Positions 45,766 to 56,904 of a DNA stretch of 64,000 nucleotides are shown here, piece by piece. The stretch's first letter is position 1. The number at the start of each line of letters is the position of its first letter. The position numbers were made by a program, and so were the translations under genes. A model generated the notes under the pieces. The model ran no database searches. It was not told where the DNA came from and saw only the letters and a program-made list of their open reading frames with translations. Origin of the DNA: Aphanomyces cochlioides (lineage: Eukaryota > Oomycota > Saprolegniomycetes > Saprolegniales > Verrucalvaceae); contig JAHQRK010000004.1 in assembly GCA_019828595.1 (NCBI GenBank), forward strand, positions 2,914,001 to 2,978,000. Direction: 5' to 3'.

Positions 45766-46931
45766 GTAACCGATCGCGCACACTAAAAAGTATCAAATAT
45801 CACATTTTGTATCAAATATCAATATAAAGTATCAATAAATATTGTCTTTTTCACCCAAATTTGTATTTTTTACCAAAATCGAATTCTATTCCAAATCGAT
45901 TCAATCATACTGAAGTCAAGTATAAATGGAAAGTATGGCAAACGTCCCAAATTAATTACACGTGTGTCTGGGTGTGTTTTGCGTGAATTAGGTAAATACT
46001 CGATTCTGATTGGCTGAGCGATTTGCAGATCGATTTGGACCCCCTCACAATTTCGAATGAAATCGACAATATATCAAAATATAAAATGATATTTTCGTGA
46101 AATAGACGAATTTCTCCATCCACACTGGAGAAATTGCCCGTCAAACAACTCCACGCCAGTTTTGCAGCGAATACAAGACTACAAAGCTCTATGACTGCAT
46201 TGCGCCAACGAGTTTTGATACCTGTCATCGGTTGTCCTGTGGTTTTCAGTGTCCAGTGCCTCCCAGTGTTTAGTGACTCGAAAAGTATCAACAATATGAT
46301 ATTTTTTAGGTGTGACAGTTTCAAGACCCACCTCGCGGTGACATGTCAATGCATCAGGCTATGAGCTAGCGCAATCGCGGCACTTCCGCCTGCAGCTATC
46401 CATTGATCGTCTACTTCGCTGTGCTTAGTTTAGTATATTCTACGCTCTATATCTCGCCGTGGACTTGGGAAAAAAGTATCAAAATATCACAATTGTGTCG
46501 TATTTTTACCACCAGCAGTTTCACAACCAAGATGAAGATTGAAGAACTCGCCGCAAGACGCTGCCGACAAGAGTTGGCTCCCGACGCTTGTCTTGTCCAT
46601 GGCCGCGGCAAGCAATACCAAGTCTGTTTGGCATCCTCTCGCGTTGGGAATGGCGTCATTTTGTCGACGACTTTGACATGAAAACCGTTTCGACGACGCA
46701 CGCGCGTGGCGCTCGACTGGGCAAGACGAGGATGATATACTTGCGTGGCTCGAGCACTGTCGTGTTGGATGGCGTGGCAACTCGTGGCGCCACTGCAGTC
46801 GAATCGTCATCTCGACAGAGCTTCCTGCATTCGGGTTGGAGTTCTGTAACAGTCAAATAAGATGCAAGGCTGAGCCGACAGTTTCGTCGGAGACGAGTTC
46901 GAAAGATCGCCATGGAATCACGCAGCAGCCC
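45766..46931. other. Long intergenic with dispersed repeat and a possible small gene
   Basis: 1.17 kb. The dispersed repeat covers 45848-46035. A plus-strand reading at 46532-46860 has two frames with protein-like sequence (MKIEELAARRCRQELAP, then ILSRWEWRHFVDDFDMKTV and RMIYLRGSSTVVLDGVA) that are not joined by good splice sites. It may be a frameshifted small gene; I do not call it. Confidence 0.3.
45848..46035 (+). repeat. Dispersed repeat, copy A
   Basis: About 190 bp, similar by eye (around 75%) to the reverse complement of 61085-61262. Shared blocks include TTTGTATTTT, CCAAATCGATT, CATACTGAAG, AAATTAATT, GTGTGTTTTGCGTGAATTAG and AAATACTCGATTCTGATTGG. Not associated with an ORF. Confidence 0.7.
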
Positions 46932-48819
46932 ATGACTCATGACGCACTTTTGCTTGCCATGCGTTCCACCACGGTCACTTTGTTGGCCGTCGTGGTTGTC
47001 CCTCATGTCTTCGCAACGCCTTGCACGATGCGACCGGCGGTGTCGCCTTGGTGTCTTGACTCTGCAGCCCCTACAACTGCAATCATTCAACGCGCCGCCT
47101 TGTCCATCGTCAAGCTCTCTCGCCCTTCGTCCGTACTCTCATCCGCCGCGCCGCTGGTCTGCACGGGCTGGTTTGTCGGTTCTGGCGGCTATGTATTGAC
47201 CAACCACCACTGCATTGCTACAGCTGCCGCCGCGGCTTCAACTACATTCGAGTTCACCACATCATGCAATGGAACTTGTCGAGTGCCGTGTCGACCGTCA
47301 ACGACTCTTCGTGGCTCTCATCTTGTTGCAACGTCGGCAGATCTAGACTACACCCTCGTCAAGCTAGACCATGCGACTTGGCCCCAAGGCCTCCAGCTGG
47401 ATGGCTCTGACGTCTCTCCTCTCAACCAAGACGTCTTTCTCCTCCAGCACCAAGGCGGCGGTCCACTCGCGGTAGCCAAGGACGGCGTTGTGCTCACCAC
47501 GACGTATGCAGGATGCGTCAATAGCTCGCGGCAAGATTTGCTTGGCTACGCTCTCGATACAGCCGACGGATCTTCCGGTTCGCCCGTCGTGAACCTTGCC
47601 GTGGGTTCCGTCGTTGCCTTGCATTCCTGTGGCGGTAAACTCCTGGCCTTCTAGAACTATTTCACACTTCTCAAATGTCCATCTAGGTTGTGGTCAACAA
47701 GATGGCAGACTCAATGCTGGGATTCCCATCCGATCCATCATCGACGACTTGATGCTGCAGAAAGCTCTTCCTCGAGGCGCTGTTGCAGCGACAGCACCGC
47801 CGCCGATTGAATGGACGCTTGTAGCGCGCCACCACGGCGAGCTTCTTCGCCACAGTGCCACCTGTGTCTCCATGGATCAGTACTGGTTCAGTTTGGTCGA
47901 CGATGCGAGTGTTTCCATCCATGCTTCGACCCAGGACAGCAAGAACTCGACTGCTGTCACGCTGCTCGCGATCGATCCAACGACGCACGAGACGACGCTC
48001 CTCGTCACGGCGACGTCAAATCTAACGTATGCGCTCTGGCGTGGGGAATATTATATTGTCGTCGGCGCGGCGTCGAGCTTTGACCCATTGTCTTCTTGGA
48101 CCTTGCCGTCTCGTCTTCCATCCAGCCATGGCTTTCGGTGCAATGATATCATGGCTGCTCCATACGCCAAGTATGAACTGTCACTCTTTGCCGACGACGC
48201 TGGCGTCGTGGATCGATGGGTCATGCCACAGAGACATGTCGTGGCGTCGATGGCATGTGCGCCAGAGCCTCGGCTACGCATCCAAGCCATTGTATCTGGC
48301 ACATTGTACGCTGTGGACAGCGTTGTCTCGGCCGATATGATTGCATTCGAGATGGCTCGCGCTGGCAAACTCGCTCTGGACGTCGTGTCTTTCCAGGAGA
48401 CGGACAACGGCACGCTCGCTGCGCAAGGACTGCCTGGACTTTGCGGTCGTGCATACGTCGACACGGAGATTTACATCTTTGAATCCACATGGGGCGCCGT
48501 CGTGGCCACGTCTTCGAATCGATCCACCACGAAAGCGAAGACAACCGACGTGAGCAGCATCAGCACGCGGGATCCATACGTTGAAGTCTACTTGCCGCGA
48601 GGGAACTACACCCTCGTCGTTGGCCAAGAGCCACTCGCGCTCGATCAGGCCATCCACGTGATCGATCCAGGCCCACGGGATATCCCAGCGACACCGCTTC
48701 TTTGTGGAAAACCATCGACAAAAGGCCATTACCATGTCTTCTTTCGAGCAGACCAGCCTCTCGTTGCGCGGCCACCGGGCTCGTTCGATCAAACTGCATG
48801 TGTGACCGAAGTGTGTTGA
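46932..48819 (+). CDS. Secreted trypsin/V8-like serine protease with C-terminal beta-rich extension
   Basis: About 610 residues in two exons (46932-47634, 47687-48819; 52-nt intron). Start could also be the ATG at 46959, giving MRSTTVTLLAVVVVPHVFA, a signal peptide. The catalytic triad is visible: His in GGYVLTNHHCI, Asp in SADLDYTLVKLDHAT and Ser in TADGSSGSPVVNLAV. The downstream third has many Cys and beta-type segments (GFRCNDIMAAPYAKYEL, GLCGRAYVDTEIYIFE) but no domain I know. Neighbours offer no link. Could be an extracellular digestive or host-tissue protease; specificity is not predicted. Confidence 0.82.
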
Positions 48820-48886
48820 TTGTAAACTTGATGCCGTCGTCGTTTCCGTCGTGAATGCCATTGCTAAAAATATCAAGCGCAACGAC

Positions 48887-49960
48887 ATGGGGGCCGCAGG
48901 ATCTGTGGATGCGTCGGCAGTTCCAGGCGCTCGCAAATTGCATTACTTTGTCGCGATGAAGGCCTTCAACCTGCGCCAATCCGAGGCAAAGTCCTTGGCC
49001 GACCAGTTTCTCTTCCTCCGACGGACAGACAACTCGGTAGACTTGATGTGGATTTCTTCAGTGATGATTCGACTGTCAAGGATGCACACAGAGATGGAGG
49101 CTACATGGACTGCGACGCGCTTTGTGCCTATTTGCAGATTCCAGCGCCGCGTCAAGCCACCCTCCGCGCCATTTTCAACCTTTCAGAGGACAACCATCGA
49201 GTGCCGTACGCTGCCTTCATGCACTTCCTTGAACAAGCCGCCTCTCGTGCTCCACCGGCCTCGTCGGTATGCCTTCAACCTCCACTTCAACGTGAGATTG
49301 AAGGAAACGAATATGCATAGACGACAGAAACGCGAGAGGAACCAGCTGCAAGGACGACAAGACTGCAGCAGCAGCAGGCCAAGTTGTGGCCTGGTGAATC
49401 ATGCGCTCTCGGCTCGTCTCCCAACAATCAAGAGGAAGATCATGAGAAGCAACAACTGGCTTGCATTCCCGTCGTGCGTCCGGTCGTGGTGAACGCTGGA
49501 GGGGCGGTCACCCTGACGCCAGGATTGTGGAAGAAACGGGAGATTACAATCCAAGAGCGCATCGTCGAGTACACAAAGATCGACGACCAAGGCGTCGCAC
49601 AGCATTTGGTCGAGAAGGAGAAACACCAGCATGAGGTAGATGGCGCAGATAAGATCCTCTTCGAACGCGCTCTGCTCTTAGATCATACACATGGAGGCGA
49701 CGTCGGGCGAGTTTGCCCATCGAGAGGTCACGCACTTTGAACAGTCTGAGCAACTCAACCACGAACTGGTCCATCACGACACGGGCAAAGAAGAATTTGT
49801 TCACCTCAAATCCAAGGACGATGAAATCTCTCACTTCGAGTCCACAATGCCACAGTCGCGTCAGGCAGAGTGCGACCAGCCGCCACCATCACCGACCCTG
49901 AAGCGAGAAACCAGCGAGTCACCTCTAGAGCCTGAAGAAAACATTTACCAAGAGGCGTAA
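48887..49960 (+). CDS. Putative N-myristoylated EF-hand-like protein of unknown function
   Basis: About 290-310 residues in four exons: 48887-49036, 49081-49266, 49321-49635, 49682-49960. The start MGAAGSVDAS has Gly2, Ser6, a strong N-myristoylation context. Next is a helical region (LHYFVAMKAFNLRQSEAKSL, DGGYMDCDALCAYLQIPAPR) with one DxDGG-like but degenerate EF loop. The second half is a run of short beta-like lines: KKREITIQERIVEYTKIDDQ, QHLVEKEKHQHE, EFAHREVTHFEQSEQ, EEFVHLKSKDDEISHFES. These resemble a repeat built on a shared 'EF-H-E' theme. I do not recognise the family. Convergent with PPIP5K, 12 bp between stops. Confidence 0.7.
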
Positions 49961-49972
49961 TACGATCATCTT

Positions 49973-52900
49973 CTATTTGTCGGATTTGGTAGAGTTGATG
50001 GGTGAATGCTGTGGTGGCTTGGACGTAGTCCCGTACGCAATGACGTTGCAAATGTAGTCTTGGAACTCTTGGCACGTCAGTCCCTCTCGTGAAATCACTT
50101 GAAGTGGTGCAACAGGAAGCGGCTTCTGTGGTGTGAATTCCGTGAGAGGGTCTCCCGTCGCTCCAGGAGAAAGCGACAACTCGACGCGGAAGCGTTTGGG
50201 ATCCATGCTATCATACCAGCCTACACCCAGTTAATGACAGGAAATCAATCGACAAGTACCTCGTTCAAACACCCGAACGACGATGTGGGTCATGTAGCAT
50301 AGCTCAGGGATGTCTTCAATCAACTTGACAGCATCGCAACTAATTGGCGCATCGTCTTCAATGCCAGTGACGCTGTGCCGGAGTACATTTAGCAACGTGT
50401 GGAGATGTGACTCGCTGGTAAAGTAGAGACGAGTCCGCACGGATCGATGAGTCGATTTGATCAAGTTGTCCTTCGTGGCGAAGGCTGGATTGAGGCGATG
50501 GGTAATGTTGATGCCGCGGGCTAAATCCAAATCGTCGCGGACTTTCTTAAGCAACGAGCGACACATATTGGTGCCAATGTGCAGTTTTTCATGGGCATCG
50601 ATGCCATACTCCTATAGTTAAAACTTGAGCAGACTATGCAGAGCTCATAGACGTACCTGAGGGACTAGTGCATGAGCCAACGACGCTGAAATATCCAAAA
50701 GTTCACGCACTCCACTCAAGTACAAATGGGCGTTGTGCATTGCGTCATAGCGAATGCAATCGTGAATGTCCGGAATTTTGGATAGATCGTACGTGTTGTG
50801 CTTCTTTGAGTAGAAATCACGGTACAACTTGGCCCACCTCTCCCTCATCATCTCCAACGTCTCACGACCGCACGGCTCACGTTTCTTGTTGGAAGGATGC
50901 TGATTCCTTGGGCTCTTAGCTTTGTTTTGCATCATGTGCTCAGCAGCTTTCTGAGGACGAACACCAGCAGAGCTCACAGTTGTTCGATGCGTGGTTGTCG
51001 GCGGTGCATTGTCAGGCTCGAGCTCCAGGCATGACACGACACTCGTTTCGGAGCCTTGGCGAACGAGCGCGGGTGGTGTATAGGCCCAAGCTTGTTGTTC
51101 TCGCTCGAACTCTGTAGCGGCAATCACGTTCTCAGCCTTGGCAGTGGCTTCATTATCCAGCAGCTTGGTCAATTGCTCTCTGAGTGAGTTGAGCAATTTG
51201 TGCATACGCTCCATTTTCTTCATGGGTTGTTCCACAACGTCGAGAGCCGCAGCAACGCTGCGTACAAGACGGGAATCAGAGTTAGTTCTGAGTAGACCAC
51301 AATCATCGCCACGATGCAAGATATTGTGCAGGCGTTCTTTCACAGCTAAAATCATTTCCTGGGCTGAAGATCCCGATTGATCAAGCATTGAGTCGGCATC
51401 TTTTGATTTGAGCACTAGACTGACCAGGATAGGCACAATATCCCCCTCAAGCTCCAAGAGGCCCTTCGCAAATGAAGCAGCAGTCTTCTGAACTCGGCCT
51501 TCGTCACTTGTGTATATCTTCAGATCGTGGCGATATGTGGAATGGAGTCGTAGAAGACCGCCGTCACCGCCGGGATACATAATCTGTCGGAAATGCTGAC
51601 CAAGAGTTTCTGCTTGTTGGATGCCTGAGTGAGTCAGGTCACCTCCCCATTTGACAATCACAAGTAACTGAGTCACCCGGCCGACCTAACATGCCCTCAG
51701 TATTAGTATTTGATGTTTTTAGCACCTTTTCCTGTGCCTTGCTTTCATCATCGTCATCACCTAAAAATTCACTAATCAGCAGTGCATTCATCAAAACAAA
51801 ACCTTTGCCCTCGCTGCTGACGTCGTCGTCCGTGCTCCACCCTCTGGGTTTCATTTGAACCTTTCGATTGATACCGCACAGTTGCCATCTTTCCAAGACA
51901 TCACGAAGAGTGCATATGCCCTTCAGTTTTTCTTTGTCTGGGTCGTCCATGGCTTCATAAACTTCGATCAATTCCTTGCTCACAATCAAAAGCTCTTCCA
52001 AATCCTTGATTGTTTTGATCTTCAAATCTTTCTTCTTCCCGACGCCGACCCTCTCTTCGTAAAACTCCAAGAATCGTTGGTGCGTCACCAGCATTTTCAT
52101 TTTTTGTTTTGGTGTTCTATCGCCATGTCGAATGACGGCAAGGACACATCGCAGTTCTTCTTCTTGACCTCCGTTGTCAAGAGGGTCGTGATAGCTCACT
52201 GCACGCTCAGGAAGTATTGCCTGCAAAGCACTCAATCGCTTGTGTTTACAATATCTTTCGTACCTCGTCAGTATCGGCGCCATCCATGAGATCCAAAAGA
52301 GACATGGACGAGCTGTTACCCAAGAAACGATGGGATGGTGAGGATGAGTCTCCATATGGATCTTCCAAGCCGGAGAGAGCACGCTCGAGATACTGCTGAA
52401 GCAAAACAGAGCAATCGTCGTAATATTTGGGGGAATTTTTGACAAAGCTCCAGCCATTCACATCACAAACAAAGGATTCATTCCCCACACGCAAAATATC
52501 AAAGCCACAGACAGTTTGGCCGAATGCGCGGCAAACTTTGTACGCTATTTCCTTCTCGTGTGTGGACAAGATAACTGGGTATCGGATCTCTTTGCCATGG
52601 GCATCGCGCATGACTTTGCCATCAAGCACAGGTGACTTTCGAGCTTCAGCATGGGCGTAATTTGGGCCAACGGTATACACTTTCACATCTGTTCCCTGAG
52701 TCGAGATAAATTCTTCGTAAATGTACGACTGGCCTGGCTCTCGACGAACATTGATGATGTTCGGATGGAACTCTGAGGATCGATTTCCAATTTTGCGAAA
52801 TAAATGCTTGCATCCTCCGCCAGCATTCGTCGGGTAGTATATGTAAATATTGTGATTCTCGCCATTCACTGGTTTCTCTACGAAAGGTTTGTGGATACGC

Positions 52901-53535
52901 ACACCATTCATTTCGATGAAGTCTTCCCCTTCAATAAATCCTTCCGGGTCTTCTGCTTCGCCATTGTACCCATCACGATTGACAAAAATATGTCTGTCAT
53001 CGCATGTCATTGAGAACGCGAGTGGTAGTCGCTTACCGTGGGGTTGGGATATCATGCTCCTCCAAAATCCTGTACACATCACGACGATCCATCAAGAAGT
53101 TTTGCTTGGACAGATCGTTGACAACAATCGGCCTTCGCAGCTCCACATAATCCATTGCCTACTCAAAATTGCGCATACAGGCTCAATTGCTGTATTTCGT
53201 ACCTTGTCTAATGGAAACCCTGTCGAGAAGAATGCAATGAGGGCATCGCAGAGGGGCCATTCTTCAACTGGATGATTGAGAATCATATCGTCTCCAAAGA
53301 CGACGATCTCAAATGTAGTTTTGGGAAGTCGTGACAAGATTTCCGTCATCGGTTTTGATCTTGCCTTCTTGTCACGCGCGCAAACGCCGATTACAAATCG
53401 ATGCGAGGAGGAAGATCCACCATTCGGAGTGTGCTTATTCGGACTGAAGTTAAACATGCCATTCTGCTCGCCTGCAGACACCTGGGATCCATCTGCACTT
53501 TCTCGGCGCTCTCCGCGCGCAACCTGCGCGCCCAT
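49973..53535 (-). CDS. PPIP5K: Diphosphoinositol pentakisphosphate kinase (PPIP5K/VIP1)
   Basis: Bifunctional inositol-pyrophosphate enzyme of about 1,000 residues; about eight to ten short exons. N-terminal region is [20 protein letters not shown] and [20 protein letters not shown], then the ATP-grasp kinase: [76 protein letters not shown] and CGFDILRVG with a [11 protein letters not shown]. The phosphatase-like half has the histidine-phosphatase signature [46 protein letters not shown] and late [14 protein letters not shown]. Makes 1-InsP7/InsP8 signals. The ATG at 53535 gives [11 protein letters not shown]; earlier in-frame codons are non-ATG. Confidence 0.93.
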
Positions 53536-53684
53536 CCTTGATATTTCAACTGCTCTCAAAATCGGTTTCTGGCAAAGACCAACTTCCACTTGAAAAACCA
53601 ATCAAACTTTTTCACTTGGAAAATGTATACAAAATGTCGTGGCGGTGACTTTTCATACTGAAATCAAATCAACGGACGGGCCAC

Positions 53685-54027
53685 ATGGCGACGTTCCTAT
53701 ACGAGCAGCACAAGCACAAGCAGCGTCATTGGAGCAATCGCTTGGAGATGTACGCATTGTGTATATCAAATTGCCGACAAGGAGCGCGAAGGATCTGCTC
53801 AGGATCTCAAGAACAAGGGCTGGAGATGGGAAAGTACAGTGCATTTCACCGTTGGACTTCTCGCCGCCATGCTGTACCAATCTCCAGTATACATGCAAAT
53901 GACTCAAGTGGACGTGGATTGTGCCATTTGCTCCACGCATTTCCTTCGAGAAGCGCCGCTGTCTACGCCAGAGTACTTGCGTGGACGAATGTTGGATGTA
54001 TCGACCAGCAGTTGCATGTTGACATGA
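53685..54027 (+). pseudogene. Small gene with probable one-base frameshift
   Basis: Reading starts at ATG 53685 (MATFLYEQHKHKQRHWSNRL) and its protein-like quality moves to the next frame: YQIADKEREGSAQDLKNKG, then STVHFTVGLLAAMLYQSPV, MQMTQVDVDCAICSTHFL and the end DVSTSSCMLT. The switch falls at ATGTACGCATTG-T-GTATATC near 53759-53761, where an extra T breaks the frame. No intron of correct phase fits. About 113 residues if intact. Family not recognised; a pair CAICST may be a zinc knuckle, but this is weak. The frameshift could be real or an assembly error. Confidence 0.45.
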
Positions 54028-54052
54028 AAATCTTCGCAGTTCCGAATTTGAG

Positions 54053-54077
54053 AATATCCGGATATCCCTATCCGGAC
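54053..54077. promoter_or_regulatory. CCGG motifs in ASH2 promoter
   Basis: AATATCCGGATAT at 54053-54065 and CTATCCGGAC at 54068-54077, 15-39 bp before the ASH2 ATG. The first is a 12-bp palindrome of the shared type. Confidence 0.5.
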
Positions 54078-54091
54078 TTGAAATTTCCAAC

Positions 54092-55035
54092 ATGAAAGAA
54101 GAAGCCACGCCGGTAAAGCGGCAACGAGTTGAGGAGCCCAAGAAAGACGAGTCTACAGCGCCTGCGACACCGCCAGTTCCAGAGGAGAGCAAGAAGGCAG
54201 TCCGCTGGGTTGAGAAAGGCCCGTTGCTTGTTTTAGGCGAAGATGGATTGACAGTATCTGGCACCAAGGTACACAGTCTATTCAATGCTGATCGTTGGAC
54301 GCTGTGGCTGTCGAGTAGGGATATTGCATGGCACGAACGAATGCAAGCGTGAAAAATGGAATGTATTACTATGAAATCAAGTTACTTCCATCGACAGAAC
54401 CATACCATGTGCGTTTTGGATGGGGCATGAAGAAGGCCGATATCAATGCACCAGTCGGATTTGACGAGTACAGCTACGCCTACCGGGACATTGGCGGCGT
54501 CACAGTGCACAAAAGTAAGCGTAGTGAGGACTACGGTGAATCTTTTGGTACGCACATGATATACTCGGTTCTTGACGGTGAATATAGGCGTTGGTGATGT
54601 TGTTGGCGCAATGATTTGTGTGAATCGGGAAGAGAATGCATCGAAACCAACCCCCGAAGCTACACCTCAAACTCACTCGCATCAAGGTCGTTTTGTTCCA
54701 CCATCCTTAGTCAAACAAACAAGCGACAACGCCCCAACACCACTGCGTATGCATGTTCCTCGATCTATGGAAAGTAATACATCTGTCCCAGGCATCGACA
54801 AAGCTTCGTACATCCGATTCTTTGTCAATGGCAAAGATCAAGGCGTTGCATTTGAGGCAATGCCATTTGGTATGTTGTCGAACTGGTGAAGAACAGATTT
54901 AACATTTCCACTGCAGGAGAGTATTATCCCATGGTGTCCATTTATCGTGGCGGGTCCATAACGGCCAACTTTGGGCCGACGTTTGCCTATCCTCCTCCGA
55001 ATGATGCAAAGCCCGTGCCGCCTGATGCCAATTAG
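54092..55035 (+). CDS. ASH2: Minimal ASH2 (SPRY-only COMPASS subunit)
   Basis: 268 residues, exons 54092-54268, 54319-54547, 54588-54869, 54917-55035. ASH2L is the shared subunit that boosts histone H3K4 methylation by Set1/MLL. Here only an N-terminal charged segment (KRQRVEEPKKDEST) and the SPRY domain are present: GYCMARTNASVKNGMYYYEI, VRFGWGMKKADINAPVGFDE, SYAYRDIGGV, GVGDVVGAMICVN, then a disordered Pro/Thr insert and IRFFVNGKDQGVAFEAMPFG, EYYPMVSIYRGGSITANFGP, FAYPPP. The winged-helix/PHD-like N-terminal half of human ASH2L (628 residues) is missing. The SPRY core is highly typical. Confidence 0.88.
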
Positions 55036-55067
55036 CTCGCAACAGTTAATATATTAGCATCACTCAT

Positions 55068-56386
55068 TTAGCACTCGTAGACTTGGTTGGATGGCGTGGC
55101 GTGATAATGTCCACCGCTCGCAACATCCATCAAGTGAGTCAACTGCGTCTCATCGAAATTGAGGTCGTCAATGAGGGCTTGAATGTCTTTGGATGAGCCA
55201 TTCGCACGAAAAGAATCGAGGACTCTCGACACTACTGGATCGTCGTCCATGGACATGATCATATTGGACTTAGTGTTCGATTGCGTTGCTTCGTCGACGT
55301 CATTCAAGTTGAGTTGGTTTTTAAACGAGGCGCTGAAGAGGAAATTCGTCAAGATGTCAATGGACAGCTGGTCCCATTCTTGTTTCTTCTTCTTGGTCAA
55401 GAATGGAGGCACAAATGCTGGTGCTGGCGCTGGTGATGGTTCAGTCAACGATTCTTTGTCGTCATCATCATCTCCGAGAAAGTCGTCGTTGTTATCCAAC
55501 GTGAGGGTCTGAATCCATTCCATTCGGGGAAGACGTCCCGCGGCCATTTCATACTTGATCGAGTTGAGCAGCTCTGTGATTTCTAGCTTTGGCAGACGAC
55601 CAGCTTTTTTCTTCTCCTGTTTTGGATGCAACTGCCGCCATTTCTTTTTGATATCGTCTTCCGCACGGCCCTGCAAATTCAAAGTGAGACAAGGGAATCC
55701 AAACTTCATGTACCGGCAATAGCTTGGCAACGAGTGTCCATCGATTGCCTATCTTGTTGTACACAAATTCGAGAAGTGCGAGCTCCGCTTGCGTGAATGG
55801 TCTAAAAATTGGGATGAGGGGAGACATGGATATACGAAGGCGTACGATCGGTTGATCGATGGTGCTAGATGGTTTCTCCATCGTTCGCGGCACTGCTTTG
55901 TCCTGTATGTTGGCCATTATTACAGGACTCACATTGTTGTTTTCGTACGTTCGTCCCGACACTCCTTCGGCCACTTTTACCCACGCATCTTCACCGTGGA
56001 GTTCAATCTGCTGTCGAAGCAACGCATCTTCTTCTGGTGACCAATTGCCTTTGATCAATCCGGGCTTGAGAACTTTATTCCATCGCTGCAGGCACTGAGA
56101 ATGGTTTCGTCCAGGCACGAGTTCTGCAATGGCCTGAATTTTCTTGAGCCCACGATGATCCTAAAATCTTGCATACCTTCCAATTTTCATTTCCATTGCG
56201 CTCGACTGCAAGTCGCAAAGCTTCGTCTTCTGCTTCGGTCCACTTGCCGCCTTTCCCACCTGTCCCCTCGTCGGATTCAATCCTTCTCTTCCTAACGCCA
56301 CTCGATATATGGGTAGATAAGCACGGCGTTACTTACATGGGCGGCGACAATTCATAGTTGGTTCCATACAAGTTGTGCTCGGCCAT
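55068..56386 (-). CDS. Three-repeat (R1R2R3) Myb transcription factor, Myb-1
   Basis: About 400 residues with several exons. The start at 56386 (MAEHNLYGTNYELSPPM) is followed by an intron and GGKGGKWTEAEDEALRLAVE. R1: NENWK then IAELVPGRNHSQCLQRWNKV. R2: GNWSPEEDALLRQQIELHGE, DAWVKVAEGVSGRT. R3: PFTQAELALLEFVYNKIGNR, WTLVAKLLPGRAEDDIKKKW. The Trp spacing and the GRx...CxxRW pattern are clear. The tail has acidic and Pro-rich stretches. The gene converges with ASH2, 32 bp apart, and diverges from Myb-2. Confidence 0.88.
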
Positions 56387-56904
56387 GGTCGCTCGCTCTC
56401 CTGTCGGCTTTCCCTCGACCCGTCACTTCCTCGATTGATTCGATTAAAGTATGGATTGACTCGATTAGAATTCCTCCAATCATCGTCGAGTATTCAGTCC
56501 TGCCATCGGATTGGTCATCTGTTTGACAACCTCACTCTGATTGGTCCAGATATTCCATACTCTCATATGATTGGTCTATTTCTCATCTCTCTATTGACAA
56601 CATATTTATTCTATCAAGTCAAGGTGAGATCATACGATCCACAACCACGCGGACCTGCGCGCTTTGGTGGCTGGAGAAATCCTTTTGTCGCATGCATCAT
56701 GTTGCAGCCCGTCGATGGTCGAAGGGAGAAGGCCGAGCTGCCTTTCTAGGTCGAAATTCGAGAAAATAGAATCCAGCCAATCACATGCCATTTTTGACGA
56801 AATCAATGGATTTGATTGGTTGGCTTCGACGACATGAAATTTCGAGCTCCTGAATCTGCCGAGTTCGCTGACTTTCCCACTACCAAGGGTGAGAGCTCGA
56901 GAGC
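56387..56904. promoter_or_regulatory. Divergent Myb-1/Myb-2 promoter with six CCAAT boxes
   Basis: 518 bp between divergent Myb genes. CCAAT/ATTGG pentamers at 56475-56479, 56510-56514, 56540-56544, 56570-56574, 56777-56781 and 56815-56819. The CCGG palindrome is absent. Density of six in about 345 bp is well above chance for a 5-mer on two strands. Confidence 0.5.

Noticed and set aside
46532..46860. Possible Sm-like or other small gene (RMIYLRGSSTVVLDG)
   Set aside because: Sm-like resemblance is too short, frames are unlinked, and no splice sites fit.
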